Shown: piece by piece, positions 21,834-32,428 of the stretch | Layout: each line of letters opens with the position of its first letter | Position numbering within the stretch: position 1 is the first letter of the stretch | NCBI GenBank assembly: GCA_024867545.1 | Contig: JANFNE010000021.1 | Span: forward strand, 186,001 to 250,000 | Origin: Phytopythium helicoides | Lineage: Eukaryota > Oomycota > Peronosporomycetes > Pythiales > Pythiaceae | Length of the DNA: 64,000 nucleotides | Direction: 5' to 3' | Position numbers and translations under genes: made by a program | The notes under the pieces: model-generated | What the model saw: the letters and a program-made list of their open reading frames with translations, nothing else | Databases searched by the model: none | Told to the model about the DNA's origin: nothing

Positions 21834-22769
21834 ATGTCCCCGCCCCCGTCCGGCAAGAAGGTCGGCCCGCGCGATCTGCTGAACGGCGGGCTGCTGCAGT
21901 GCGTCGAGGCCGCGACGCTCGGCATGCCCTTCGAGGTGTGGAAGACGCGCATGGGCCGCTACCGCAGCGAGACGACGCTGCAGGCGTTCCGCAACGTCAT
22001 GCGCGACGGCGGCGGCGTGAGCGCCTTCTGGGCCGGCACCGGCCCCAAGATGGTCGAGTCGGCCACCAAGGGCGCCATCCTGCTCTTCTCCAAGGAGGCC
22101 ATCGCCGACTCGCTGCTCGCCGCGGGGGTCAGCCAGAGCGCCACGGGCTTCCTGGCCGGCGCCGGCGGCGGCGTCTGCCAGGTCGTCGTCATGGGCCCGT
22201 GCACCTTCCTCGTCACGGCCGCGGTCACGGGCGACAAGTCCATTTCCACCACGCAGCGCATCTCCAACGTCTATGGTGCGCACGGCATCAAGGTGCGGCT
22301 CTTGTGCAGGTATCCGCATGTGGTGCCGTCATCGTACTGATTGCCGATCGTGCTCACCCAACAGGGCTTCTACCCGGGCGGCACGGCCATCGCGTTCCGC
22401 CAGGCCACCAACTGGGCCTCTCGCCAGGGCTTCACCGAGATCGTGCGCGGGCAGTTCAAGGTCTTCTTCCACGGCGACCGCGACGCCAAGCTCACGGTCG
22501 CGCAGGAGGCCGGTGCGGGTATTGTCGGCGGTGCGCTCGCGTGCTGGAACCACCCGTTCGAGGTCGCGCGCATCCAGATGCAGTCGGCCGCCGACCGTGG
22601 CGAGCCCAAGCAGAGCATGGTGCAGGTCTTCCGCACCGTCGTCAAGGAGCAGGGCTACGGCGGACTCTTCAAGGGCATCATCCCTCGCCTCGGTCTTGGC
22701 ATCTGGCAGACGCTCTTCATGGTCACGGGCGCCAAGCTCGTGCGCCAGGCGCTTGAGGACAAGAAGTAG
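21834..22769 (+). CDS. Mitochondrial carrier, YHM2-like (citrate/2-oxoglutarate carrier subgroup)
   Basis: This is an SLC25-type inner-membrane carrier of about 285 residues after removal of one intron (22293-22364). The first repeat has a modified carrier signature, ATLGMPFEVWKTRMGRYRS, followed by ESATKGAILLFSKEA. The second half has AIAFRQATNWASRQGF, and the third repeat NHPFEVARIQMQS with GLFKGIIPRLGLGIWQT. The TLG-P-EV-KT and STKGA boxes together with RQ-TNW are characteristic of yeast Yhm2, which exchanges citrate for 2-oxoglutarate. The start MSPPPSGKKVGPRD fits the family, which usually lacks a cleaved presequence. It converges on PUS7 with 85 bp between stops. Confidence 0.8.
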
Positions 22770-22854
22770 ACAACCGACAGCCGTCGCGCACTATAAACCG
22801 ACCGTCCGAATCGAAACAACGATGCATTCACCCACTACGCGCTCTAGCAACTCG

Positions 22855-25374
22855 CTACAAGTCCGTCTTGAGCACCTCGCGGAGGCACATGGTCGCAAAG
22901 CTGCCGGCGCCGAGCGAAAACGAGAGCGTGGCATTCGGCGCGCCTGCATGTCAACTCGCAAGATGAGTCTATAGGATCGCCTGCACACGGACGGATAATC
23001 ACAGTACCTTCATCGAGCAACCAGGAAACGTCGGTGGGGAGTGCAATGAGTCTGCGGTAAGCCCCCTTGAGTGGCCCAGCGACCAGCAGCGCGTCCTTGG
23101 TGTCGTCCTGAGCTGCCATCTAAAGGTGCGAGAATGCTTTAGTGCGGTGCCGCGGCGCACAAGAAATGCCAGGGCGACGACAAACCTCTCGGATTTGCTG
23201 GCCAACGGCATTTTTAGGCAGCAAAACATTCGTGCCGGCAAGTGGAAGCACAACCGCCTCGAGCGGGTTTGCTAGTGACCGGTTCATCTCCTCAGCCTCC
23301 TCCAAAGTAATGGATCGGACAGCGTCCTCGCTGGCATCACCAGACACCAGATCTCCTTCGATCGCCTTCAAACCTCCGTGGCGAATCCGGAAGGACGCTG
23401 ACCGGTTGAACAGGTAGCTCTGGTACGCATGGAGATATAAAAGGCGTCGAGAGTGAGGGATCCCACTCATAGCTTGCTCGAATGCGTCGACTCCATAACG
23501 TTTGAGACCCTAAACAAGTGCGAAAAAAGGAATTTAGTCATTGCAAGAACAAATCAAAATGACCACTTCAGCAGACTCATACTTGCAGGAGAGAGCGTTC
23601 AGTGCTCATGCTCATGGGAAGACCCTTGAGAGCGGCCTCAATGTCGTCTTTTTCCAAGTATGCAAGCTTTGCATCTCGAACTTCGGCGGTATCACGCTCA
23701 TCAACAGCTAGCAGGAGTTGCACAGCTTCACGCCATTTACCAGCAATCATCTTTTCACCGATATGGTGCGGCCGAATCGTGAACGTGGGCAATCCAACTC
23801 GTTGGAACCCGAAATAGTTGATGAATCCTACGCGCTCAACGTGTTGTATGTTTGCAGTCAACGCCGCCCTTAAGTCGCCGTTCTCGGCAATGGAGAGATC
23901 CCGAATTGTGATTGTAAATCTGCCCTCATGAAGTGGTTAGAAAGGCAGATCCCAAGTCCTTATGGTGGTAGACGGAAACCGTACCTGTTTCCCTTGGCTT
24001 CGCCGAGAGACTACTCATCAGCAACATCGTGAGCGAGTGGATGCGCCAATCTCTGCTTTTACATCGTACCATTGGAGACGCGACATACACAAGATCACCG
24101 ACCTCGAGACTGGAGCTTTCTGAATTCGAGTTGACCTCGAGCAGTTTCTCAGGTTGCACGCCCCTTACAGTAACATGCTGGTAAGTGACGGCAGTCTTGT
24201 CCTTAGTTCCCGCGTACGCGAACGCTGACTGCGGGCAGCGGAGAAGCCGAGACAGCTTCTCAAAGCAAGAAAAATGCTCATAGTTTGTCTTTACGTGTGG
24301 GATCCGCATGAAGCGTTATTTTGGATGAGCAGCATCCACACAGCGACAAGCTGACTAATACGTACCTTGCTGAGCACAAAGCGCACAAACGGCTCCGGGT
24401 GCGAGCGCTTGCGCTTCTTGTTCTTGGATGAGAAATACACTATGACTCGCTGGGTCCCTTGACGAGTTTCGGTTGTGGTCTTGAAGCACGATGTCTGTTT
24501 GGAGATGATGCGGTGTAGTGCGGTACGCGCCTCCTTAGTGTCCTCATGGTCAAGTTCCAGTCCTGATCAGTGAATCAACTCCAAGTTATTAGAGACTAAG
24601 CATATTTTGTCGTATCCTGAAGCACTACAGTACCTGCTCTCGCTGCTGAATCGTTAGCTCCTGCACGAAGGAATCGCAGAACTTTGTCACAGTTGTCACT
24701 GGACATGCCGGCTTCGACAAGCTTCCGGTACACCGGGTCAAGCATAACCTGGACCTTCGTTTCGGTGTCTGCATCCCCATCTTTAGGCTTCAGCAGCTTG
24801 CAGTCGAGGGCCGGGAAGCAGTGCTGTGGTGGAGATATGCGTTAGCTGGACAAGTTCATGCCCCCAGGCCAACTGCCGAGGCTGGCTGCTTACCTGGATG
24901 CATACTTGCAGGAATACGCGGTCCTTGAACTCGTTCGGAGCAGCCACTGCATATCCGTCACTCTCACGCTGCGCCACACTTTGAATCGCTAGCGCTGCCA
25001 CTTCGCCGACCAGCGCATCTAGCGCCTTGCGCCACCCTCCCTCAGGCTCGTCGAACTCGAGCTTCTCCTGCTTGGTCGACGCAGCTCCAGCCTCCAGCAG
25101 CTTGTCCACCACACTCTTCCACTCTGTTGCTGTCGGCAGGCGGCGCTTGTTGTCGCTGAAGCCCACGACCGAGCCATCCGCGCTGATCTCGCGCACCTCA
25201 AAGTCCTGCGGGCTGCTCCACAGCGCCTCGTGAGCCCCAGCGAGCGTTCCAGCGCCTCAAACTCGCAGCACAGACGCACGAGCACTTGATGCGGCCGTAG
25301 ATGACTGGATGTGGCGCGCTCAGCAGCTCCTCGATGCCCACGGGCACCCCGAAGCGCGTCGGCAGCGCGCTCAT
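22855..25374 (-). CDS. PUS7: tRNA pseudouridine synthase PUS7 (TruD family)
   Basis: It isomerises uridine to pseudouridine in tRNA and some mRNAs. The TruD signature is intact: SAFAYAGTKDKTAVTYQHV, where the aspartate of TKDKT is the nucleophile. A second family block reads VGFINYFGFQRVG, and a third is YQSYLFNRSAS. The N-terminal GIEELLSAPHPVIYGRIK followed by DFEVREISADG matches the family start. The C-terminus, after a 64-nt intron, reads LSFSLGAGSFATMCLREVLK and stops at 22855. About eight introns are needed, and most have clean GT-AG borders. The intron at about 25200-25280 has a weak donor. Confidence 0.85.
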
Positions 25375-25462
25375 CCTCCGCCACCAGCGGCTCAATTGGG
25401 TTACAGAGGGTTACACTTACTGACGTCAGTCAGCAAGCAAGTACGTCACTCCTCGTTCCGCC

Positions 25463-27185
25463 ATGTCAAGGGCGGAGGTGCTGCTCCGAGCCGCCAGCGA
25501 GAGCGACGTGGGGCGCGTTGTGGCGCTGGAGACAGCGTCCGGCGGTGTGGGCGATGACCAGAGCGTGTTCCTGCGACTGAGGGTTGGCAGCGAGTTGTTC
25601 TGCGTGGCTCATGACGACGCAGGGGGAGCTCGTGGGGTTTGTGGATGGAGCGCTCGTCGACAGCGAAGAGCTATCCATTCGATCGGTCGTAAGTTTCCGC
25701 TGTTTTCTGTTGGCAGGAGGGCTCAGGGGAATGAGAGCCATGCTGCTACCGTAGGTGGTCGATCAAATAGCTCTGCGTCCGGAAGCTGCTGTGAGCATGA
25801 TCAAGCAGTACGCCGCACGAGTGACAACTCAGAAGGTACATCGTCTCGGATCTACACGAGAAAGTCTGCAAAGACTACGATAGAGCTGAGAGTGTGTGGC
25901 AGGCGCACGTGCGACGTATTACAGTGGATGCCGACGCAGAAATGGCCGGACTTTTCGTCGAGGCAGGGTTTTCTGCGACTGGAGTTGCCACAACCAAGCC
26001 CGGAGACGGGTCAAAGCTGCGCTTGATGTTTGACTGTGGTAGAGCACGACGGATCTCCATTTTTCAAGTACGCGGCATAAGCATACCGGAATCCATCACG
26101 AGCCTCACGCCAAACATGTACTTGTACTGTGACAGGTTGATGCGTTTACGAGCAAGCCCTTTCAAGGCAATCCAGCAGCCGTAGTTCTGCTTCAACCGGC
26201 TCAATTTCACCATGAGAGGGCATTGATTTGGATGCAGAACGTGGCACGCGAAAAGAATCTTGGAGCGACGGCCTTCACTGCACCACGAGAAGGATCAGTA
26301 GACTCCAAAACTGCCTCATTTGACATCAAGTGGTTCTCACCAGGTACATGAGTTGGCGCTTCGTCCCTCGAAGACGTTGACTAACTTGCGGCATCCATTG
26401 TCAACAGTGGCTGAGCTCCCGATGTGCGGTCATGGGACGTTATCTGCTGCTGTCGCATTGCTCGACAGCGGTCGCGTTCTTCCAACACAAACCGTTCACT
26501 TCTACAACAAGTACGCTAGCTTCTCAGCATCTACCGTTCCTCACCCTAACTTCCAAACCGTGCAGGTCGAACGAGCTGGTGGTTCGCTATGAACCTACGA
26601 GTGACGACCAGTTTCGCGTTGTAATGAACTTCCCTCGCAAAACTGTGGGCAAGCTTCCTGCTGGAACTACACCCGATGCAGTCGCTCAAGCACTTGGCAT
26701 TTCTCGTGCCGATCTACTTGATGTTCAACTGGCTATGAACGACATAATTGTGCGTGTGACGCAGTCAGCGTTCACAGCACTAAAGCCAGACTACATCGGT
26801 TTGGCTGCAATCGACACCGGGTACGCTATCGCTTTGTGTCTCGTTTTGGTCGACAATTGACCATCCTTATACCTTGGCATATGTTTTCTGCAGGAGGTTT
26901 TCGGTCACCACCGAAGCGCCACTAGATCATTCAGCAGACTTCCTGAGCCGTTTCTTCGCACCTCGGATCGGAATCAACGAGGACCATGTCACTGGTAGTG
27001 CTCACTGCGGACTCGGACCCTACTGGAGTTCAGTTCTGGGAAAATGTACGCTCACTGGGTACCAATCGTCATCGGTACGCGGAGGGTTCGTTGGTATCGA
27101 GCTCAACGACACGGAGCCAGATAGGGTGCTTCTCAAGTGCCAGGGAATCGTCCTCTCGCGCGGAATGCTGGATATTCCACTTTGA
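25463..27185 (+). CDS. Probable GNAT acetyltransferase-PhzF fusion
   Basis: The N-terminal half is GNAT-like: GELVGFVDGALVDSEELSIR, then the VVDQIALRPEAAVSMIKQY segment, then AEMAGLFVEAGFSATGV. The C-terminal half is a PhzF-fold protein (phenazine-biosynthesis-like isomerase family): QVDAFTSKPFQGNPAAVVLL, LPMCGHGTLSAAVALLDSG and EDHVTGSAHCGLGPYW. The exon holding the GNAT end continues without a stop through ISIFQ, and a GTACGC donor at about 26067 splices it to VDAFTSKPF, which is exactly how PhzF proteins begin. A run of five G at 25622-25626 breaks the GNAT frame (four are expected), probably a sequence error. Introns occur near 25688-25750, 25834-25882, 26067-26129, 26342-26407, 26511-26565 and 26821-26895. 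Confidence 0.65.
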
Positions 27186-27298
27186 GTTTCACGGTATCCA
27201 AGTGAACGGGAAAACGGCTGCAAAGTTGAATTGCTTCCATCTCTTTGTCAAGCTCAACGAGTTTATTATTACCGTTTCGTACTGAAAGCCCCGCTCGT

Positions 27299-28819
27299 TT
27301 ACTCTGCACGAGAAGCAACACTCACTTTCTCAAGATCCTCGAGTGTCTGCCCGTCCAGCCGAGCCCTTCGCTGCTGCCACTGCTCGGTTCGGAACTCGTT
27401 CTCCAGTTTCGCCATCACAGTCGCGGCCAAACAATTTCCAGTGACGTTGATAAATGTGCGTGCCATATCGGAGATCCAATCGACACCCAGGATCAGCGCT
27501 ACGGGCCACGACGGGATGTCAAACATCGAGATGGTCGAAGCCAATACGACAATGTTTGCTGAGCGAACGCCAGCAATACCCTTGGACGAAACCATCATCA
27601 TGAGAACCATCACAACCTGTTCCCCAGCGGTTTTGTGGATCCCTGCTGCTTGCGCGCAGAACATGGAGCATAATGCCAAGTTCATCGCGCCGGCGTCCAG
27701 GTTGAACGAGTACCCAAATGGAACCACGAACGACAGCACGTGCGAGGACACGCCGTACATCTCGAGGCTTTCAAAAACCTTTGGCAAGGCGGCCTCTGAG
27801 GAAGCTGTCGTGAACGCGACAGCGAGTGGCTCACGCATAGCGACAAAGAACTCGGGAATGTTAATCTTGAAGTAGACGAAAATTGGGACGAAGAGAACGA
27901 CGAACACGACCACCAGCGTTCCATACGTTGTTGCCACAAGCGCTCCCAAACTTGAGAGAGTCGAGAGACCGTTCTTGCCGACGGAGTTGGCGATCGCAAA
28001 GCACACACCAAGAGGAGCCGTCCAAATCACAATCGCCACAAACTTGAACATCATCTCCATGACGGCACGTGCGTAGTCAAGGATGAGCTGCTTGCGCTCT
28101 TCGTGGATATATGCCGTCGAAACGCCAACAAGAATGGAGGCGACCAGAACCTGCAGCAGCTCTGAAGAACCCGAGCCGCCCATCATCTCGCCCCACGTCT
28201 TGGGTGTCAAGTGCTCGATGAAAGTGGCGAATGAAAATGTCGAGCCAGTGGCGGAGTAGTCTTCGCCCTTGACGAGGCCTACACTGCCAGGCTTGACAAT
28301 GTTCGCAGACAGAAGTCCAATAAGCATAGCTAGCGTCTTGAATTCAAACGTGAGCCATCAGTCAGCACGACCACTAGAGGATTTGTTTGATTGGCGCAAG
28401 CATCTTACCGTGATGATTTCGAAGTAGATGATTGACTTGATTGCCAAGCGACCCAGCTGCTTCATATCTCCTTGACTGGCAATTCCGACGACCAGCGAGG
28501 AGAATACGAGCGGGAAGACGATGAACTGGATCGGCCGCAGGAAGATTTGCGCCATTGGCGCGGCCTTGACTGAGAAGGTGGGGGCAACCGCGCCGAGGAC
28601 AACCCCCAGCACTGCTCCGACGATGATCCAGAAGGTAATCGACGTCAATACCTTTCGACGAATGGATTTCCGCGGAGGACTTGGCTCTTCATTCAAGCTC
28701 TGATAGGCGTCCGCCATGGCTGCAGCTCGGTTGTAGTCGGTAAGTTGGCAAGTGAGACCAGAGTTGATCGGGTCCACGCTGTCCGTGCCTTCCTTGGTTG
28801 CATCCACACACACTAGCAT
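27299..28819 (-). CDS. Dicarboxylate/amino acid:cation symporter (DAACS, SLC1-like)
   Basis: This is a polytopic plasma- or organelle-membrane carrier of the glutamate-transporter fold. TM1-2 read FWIIVGAVLGVVLGA and IFLRPIQFIVFPLVFSSLVV. The hairpin HP1 reads FTTASSEAALPKVFESLE, TM7 has the substrate-binding equivalent SFNLDAGAMNLAL, and TM8 reads LGVDWISDMARTFINVTGN. A single intron of about 75 nt separates the N-terminal exon at about 28390-28335. The TM7 NMDGT-type motif is altered to NLDAG, and the last aspartate of TM8 is asparagine, so substrate or ion coupling may differ. The upstream start at 28819 adds about 35 residues before the alternative start MADAYQSLNE. Confidence 0.8.
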
Positions 28820-29652
28820 GATGACGGAAGCGCTCTCTAGCCTTCGGCCAAGGTCTCTTCATGAGGATAGTTGCATTACATCGGCTAGTCGCGCAACATG
28901 ACCGGTACCGCCTGCCGACTCTAGCGAGCGAGCCGCAAGGGGAGCGGGAGACCGAGCTGATTGGTTGAGGCTGGTGATCCTGGTCTAATGGACTCTGCGA
29001 TTGGTCAGCGAGTTCCCAATGCTTCTCTCGACCACGCAGCCGTCAAGGTGATCCGCATCGCTGAGAGCAGTCATCGGTGATCGCGCTACAATGCTCCAGG
29101 TTTTGACTGGACGGCGGCCACACTCATCACGAAGCTACGTGGTACAATTCGCCGTCAAATCCAAAGGCTGACGATAGAGTGCGGTGCAGTAGTGACGTTC
29201 AACACGAACGAACAACGTTGTGCCGGTCGATGCCGGATGAGCAGCATGCGATGCCAATTGACAGCGGCGAGCGCGATCTGACTTTCGATTCAGAGGGGAT
29301 CACGTCACCTGTTCGTGCACTCAACATGACGAGCTCCTGCATCTGCTTGGCCAGTAGTGTCTGCCATCCTCTCCAGCATCTACGCACATGAACTCGGGCA
29401 GTCTGTAAGCGGTCAGGACGTCGCTGCTGTCGGATGCCAGTGCAGGCCGTTGCAGCTCGTGGCAAATCGGTCGAGCAGGTCCCAGCTCAGATCCTGCTTG
29501 TCCTCACTAAACTGTCGCTATTTCAAAATACAATCCTCATAGTCGACACTTCCACTTGGACATAACCCAAAGCGCTGTTCACCCACGATGGGCTCACATG
29601 GCGACGACCGCACGCTCCAAACGCTCCGAAGCGTCAGAGCGCTCACACGGCC
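28820..29652. other. Divergent intergenic region with no recognisable gene
   Basis: About 830 bases lie between the symporter and the plus-strand membrane-protein gene. Two inverted CCAAT boxes are the only recognised elements. Short open frames lack motifs. Confidence 0.4.
28960..29004 (-). promoter_or_regulatory. Paired inverted CCAAT boxes upstream of the symporter
   Basis: Two ATTGG motifs lie 40 bases apart, at 28960-28964 and 29000-29004, about 140-185 bases upstream of the symporter start. The arrangement resembles the pair upstream of the FHA gene. Motif-based only. Confidence 0.35.
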
Positions 29653-30961
29653 ATGGCGTCCGCCTCCTTCTCGTACTACCAGGCGCCTGACTGCCACGGC
29701 ACGGCCACTGGCGGGCCCGGCAGCTCCGGCAGCTGGGTGGAGGGCTACGACGACGCGGGCGCCACGCGCGTAGCCACGCAAGGGCTGCAGGACACGGCGC
29801 TGGACCTGTACGCGGCCAGCAAGGTCTTCTGCCTGCACCTGCTGTCTTTCGAGTCGCTGTTCGCGGTCGCGAGCTCGCTCGTGGCCACCAGCGCCTACTA
29901 CTACTTCGGCGATGACAGCGGCACGAGAGAGGGCACCGACTTCGCCGCCAACATCTCGTGGACCATCGTGACCTTCGCCGTCGTGTCGCCTATGATCATG
30001 CAGATCCGACAGGCCTTCACGCGCCGCGAGCAGGCGCTCGACGCCTTCGCAGAGTGTGCGTTTTGTTAACGAGAGTTGTGTGCCAGCGGTGGCGGGCATG
30101 CTTGGACTGACTGTGTTGAGGTGCCTGCAGCCAAGTCGCTGTTCGTCAACATCCTCCTGGCCCACGCGCTGTGGGACTGGGGTGACAACGGCCGCAAGAA
30201 GCTCCCAGCAGATCACGTGTCCAAGACCAAGACGCTACTTGTCAACATGCTGAGCTCGGTTGAGGCGCTGCTGTTGCTACCGACCCTCACTCGCGGACGC
30301 CACCGCTTCACGTCGGCAGGTCGAAAGATGGCGGGCGAGTTCTGTGACTCAACCGAGCAGCTGCAGCTTCATCTTGTGGCTCTCTTCCGCCGACTGCATC
30401 AGCAAGTTGAGGTCATGAAGAGTGTCGGACTGCCCGCAAACGAGGCCTCTCGCATCAACCAGTACCATTGGATGCTGCACGCGCGCATCGAGAAGCTGCT
30501 CAACATTAAGGTACTCTTTTGAAGTTGTCGTGTCCTGAAGTTTGTAAGGTGGTATACTCATTCAGTCATGACCGAAACCACAGTTCTACCGCACGCCACA
30601 AGCCACGCGGTCGTTCACGCGGCTGTTCATCCTCGTGCTGCCCGTCTTCTTCGGCCCGTACTACGTGTACATTGCGCGCGGGAGCAGCACCATGTCGACC
30701 AACTTTGGCTTCTGCCTGTCGCTGAGCATCATGACAAGCCTGCTCATGAGCGGCATCTTCAACGTCGAGCGGCTCATGGAGGACCCGTTCCGCGGCGGCG
30801 GGCTCGACGGTATCCACGTGCACGAGATCGTCTCCATGCTGCGTCGCATGCTCGACGTCGCGTACTCGGACTCGGAGGCTCCCGACTACTCCCGCGTCCC
30901 GCCCTGCGGTCTCAGTCATCGCCACCGAGCCCACCACCGTGAGCTCCTAGACAAAAGCTAA
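29653..30961 (+). CDS. Polytopic membrane protein, possibly bestrophin-like
   Basis: The start ATG at 29653 gives MASASFSYYQAPDCHG. Helices follow (LFAVASSLVATSAYYYFG, WTIVTFAVVSPMIMQIRQAF). After a 77-nt intron comes KSLFVNILLAHALWDWGD and a helical region. A second intron ends at 30590, before FYRTPQATRSFTRLFILVLP then VFFGPYYVYIARG. The order of helices and the LEDPF-like EDPFRGGGLDGIHVHEI segment recall bestrophin/UPF0187 chloride-channel-like proteins, but the match is weak. The last 20 residues look unlike the rest, so a final intron may be missed. Confidence 0.55.
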
Positions 30962-31101
30962 CTACACGCAATAGACCGGTGGGTGGCTATCACCCACGTT
31001 GAAGTCATGACATGCATCGCATCGCCCTGTCACGCCACCTTCCCGCAACATGTGCGATGGCTACAAGCCTTGCCCCCCCCCTCCTCTCCGCACTCGGCAT
31101 C

Positions 31102-32304
31102 ATGCCGGCGTGGGCGATCGTGGAGACGCGCGTGGTGCGCAAGCGCAAGTCGGCGGATGGCGACAAGCTCGTCAACAACTACCGCGTGCTGCGCGCGCTG
31201 GGCCACGGCCGCTTCGCCAAGGTGCGGCTCTGCGAGCGCCTCGCGCCGCCCTCGGCCGCCGACGCCGCCCCCAGCGCCACGCCCGACGCGGCCGACGCCT
31301 CCTCGCTGGGCGCGCCGCCCCCGCAGCCCCCGCCGACGTTCGCGCCCTGCCGTGCAGCCCGCGCCCGCGCCGCCCCGGCAGTTCGCTATGAAGATCTTCT
31401 CCAAGAAGGCGCTGGCGCGGCTCAAGGAGTACGTGTCGCTGCCGGCGCCGACCGCGAGCGAGGACGGAGCGGCAGCGCCACGTATGCGTGTCGTGACAGG
31501 CGCTGGACCGCGTGCGCGACGAGATTGCCATCATGCGCTCGCTGTACCACCGCAACGTCGTGCTGCTGTTCGAGGTGATGGAGAGCGACGACAGCGACAA
31601 GATCTATATGGTCATGGAGCTCATGGAAGGCGGCCCTTGCATGGCGTACAGCCCCGACACCAAGCTGTTTGCGAGCGCAGCCACGCGAGGCCCGCTCACA
31701 GAGAGGCTCGCGCAGTCGTATACCCGGGACGTACTTGAGGGGCTGAGGTATTTGCACGCACGTGGCATCTGCCACCGAGACATCAAGGTAAGCCTAAGGT
31801 GTCGTCGTGCTGTCACGACCCGCATTACCTCACACCATTTCATGCAGCCAGACAACATCCTGCTCAACGACTCGGGGCGATGCCACCTGTCCGATTTCGG
31901 CTGTGCGCTGGCAGTGCCAGTGAACGGCGTCTCGACTGCCACTGCCATGGTGTCGGACACGGTGGGCACGTACCAGTTCCTGGCACCCGAGTGCTGTTCG
32001 GGCGAGCTGTACGACCCGTTCAAGGCCGACATCTGGGCCGTCGGCGTCGTGCTCTTCATCTTCCTCACAGGTACGCTGCCGTTCCCCGCGGACAACACTA
32101 AAGAGTTGTTCGAGCAGATCGCGACGACCCCAATCGAGCTGGCCGCCGCCAACACGGGGACAAGTGCGGCCCGAGTGCATCGACCTGCTGCGTCGACTGC
32201 TTGCCCGCAGTCCCGATCAGCGAATTAGCGTTGTGGAAGCGCTGGTCCACCCGTGGCTAGCCCCACCAGAGGTAGAAGAGGACGGAGAGCCCATCTTTTT
32301 CTGA
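31102..32304 (+). CDS. Protein kinase, CaMKK-like
   Basis: A Ser/Thr kinase with all core motifs: LGHGRFAKVRLCE (glycine loop), FAMKIFSKKAL (VAIK lysine), EGLRYLHARGICHRDIKPDN (HRD), LSDFGCA (DFG), GTYQFLAPE (APE) and DPFKADIWAVGVVLF. A proline/alanine-rich insert of about 40 residues sits between the glycine loop and the lysine, as in Ca2+/calmodulin-dependent kinase kinases, and the SDFG-x-A activation loop also fits that group. Introns occur at about 31431-31499 and 31787-31847. Two one-base shifts are needed: near 31346, before QPAPAPPRQFAMK, and near 32160, before RPECIDLLRRLLARS. The start could also be 31012 or 31048. Confidence 0.75.
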
Positions 32305-32428
32305 AGGTTGACCCCGTCACCATGATGGCTACCATCAAGGTGCATGACAAGCATTTCCGTTAGTATCTGATACGTCTTGGCACCTTCTTCCTCCATTCTT
32401 CTTCCGACCGTTGCTGTTAATTAACTAA

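Noticed and set aside
29518..30216. 232-residue minus-strand open frame
   Set aside because: Antisense of the membrane-protein first exon; composition is typical of a shadow frame.
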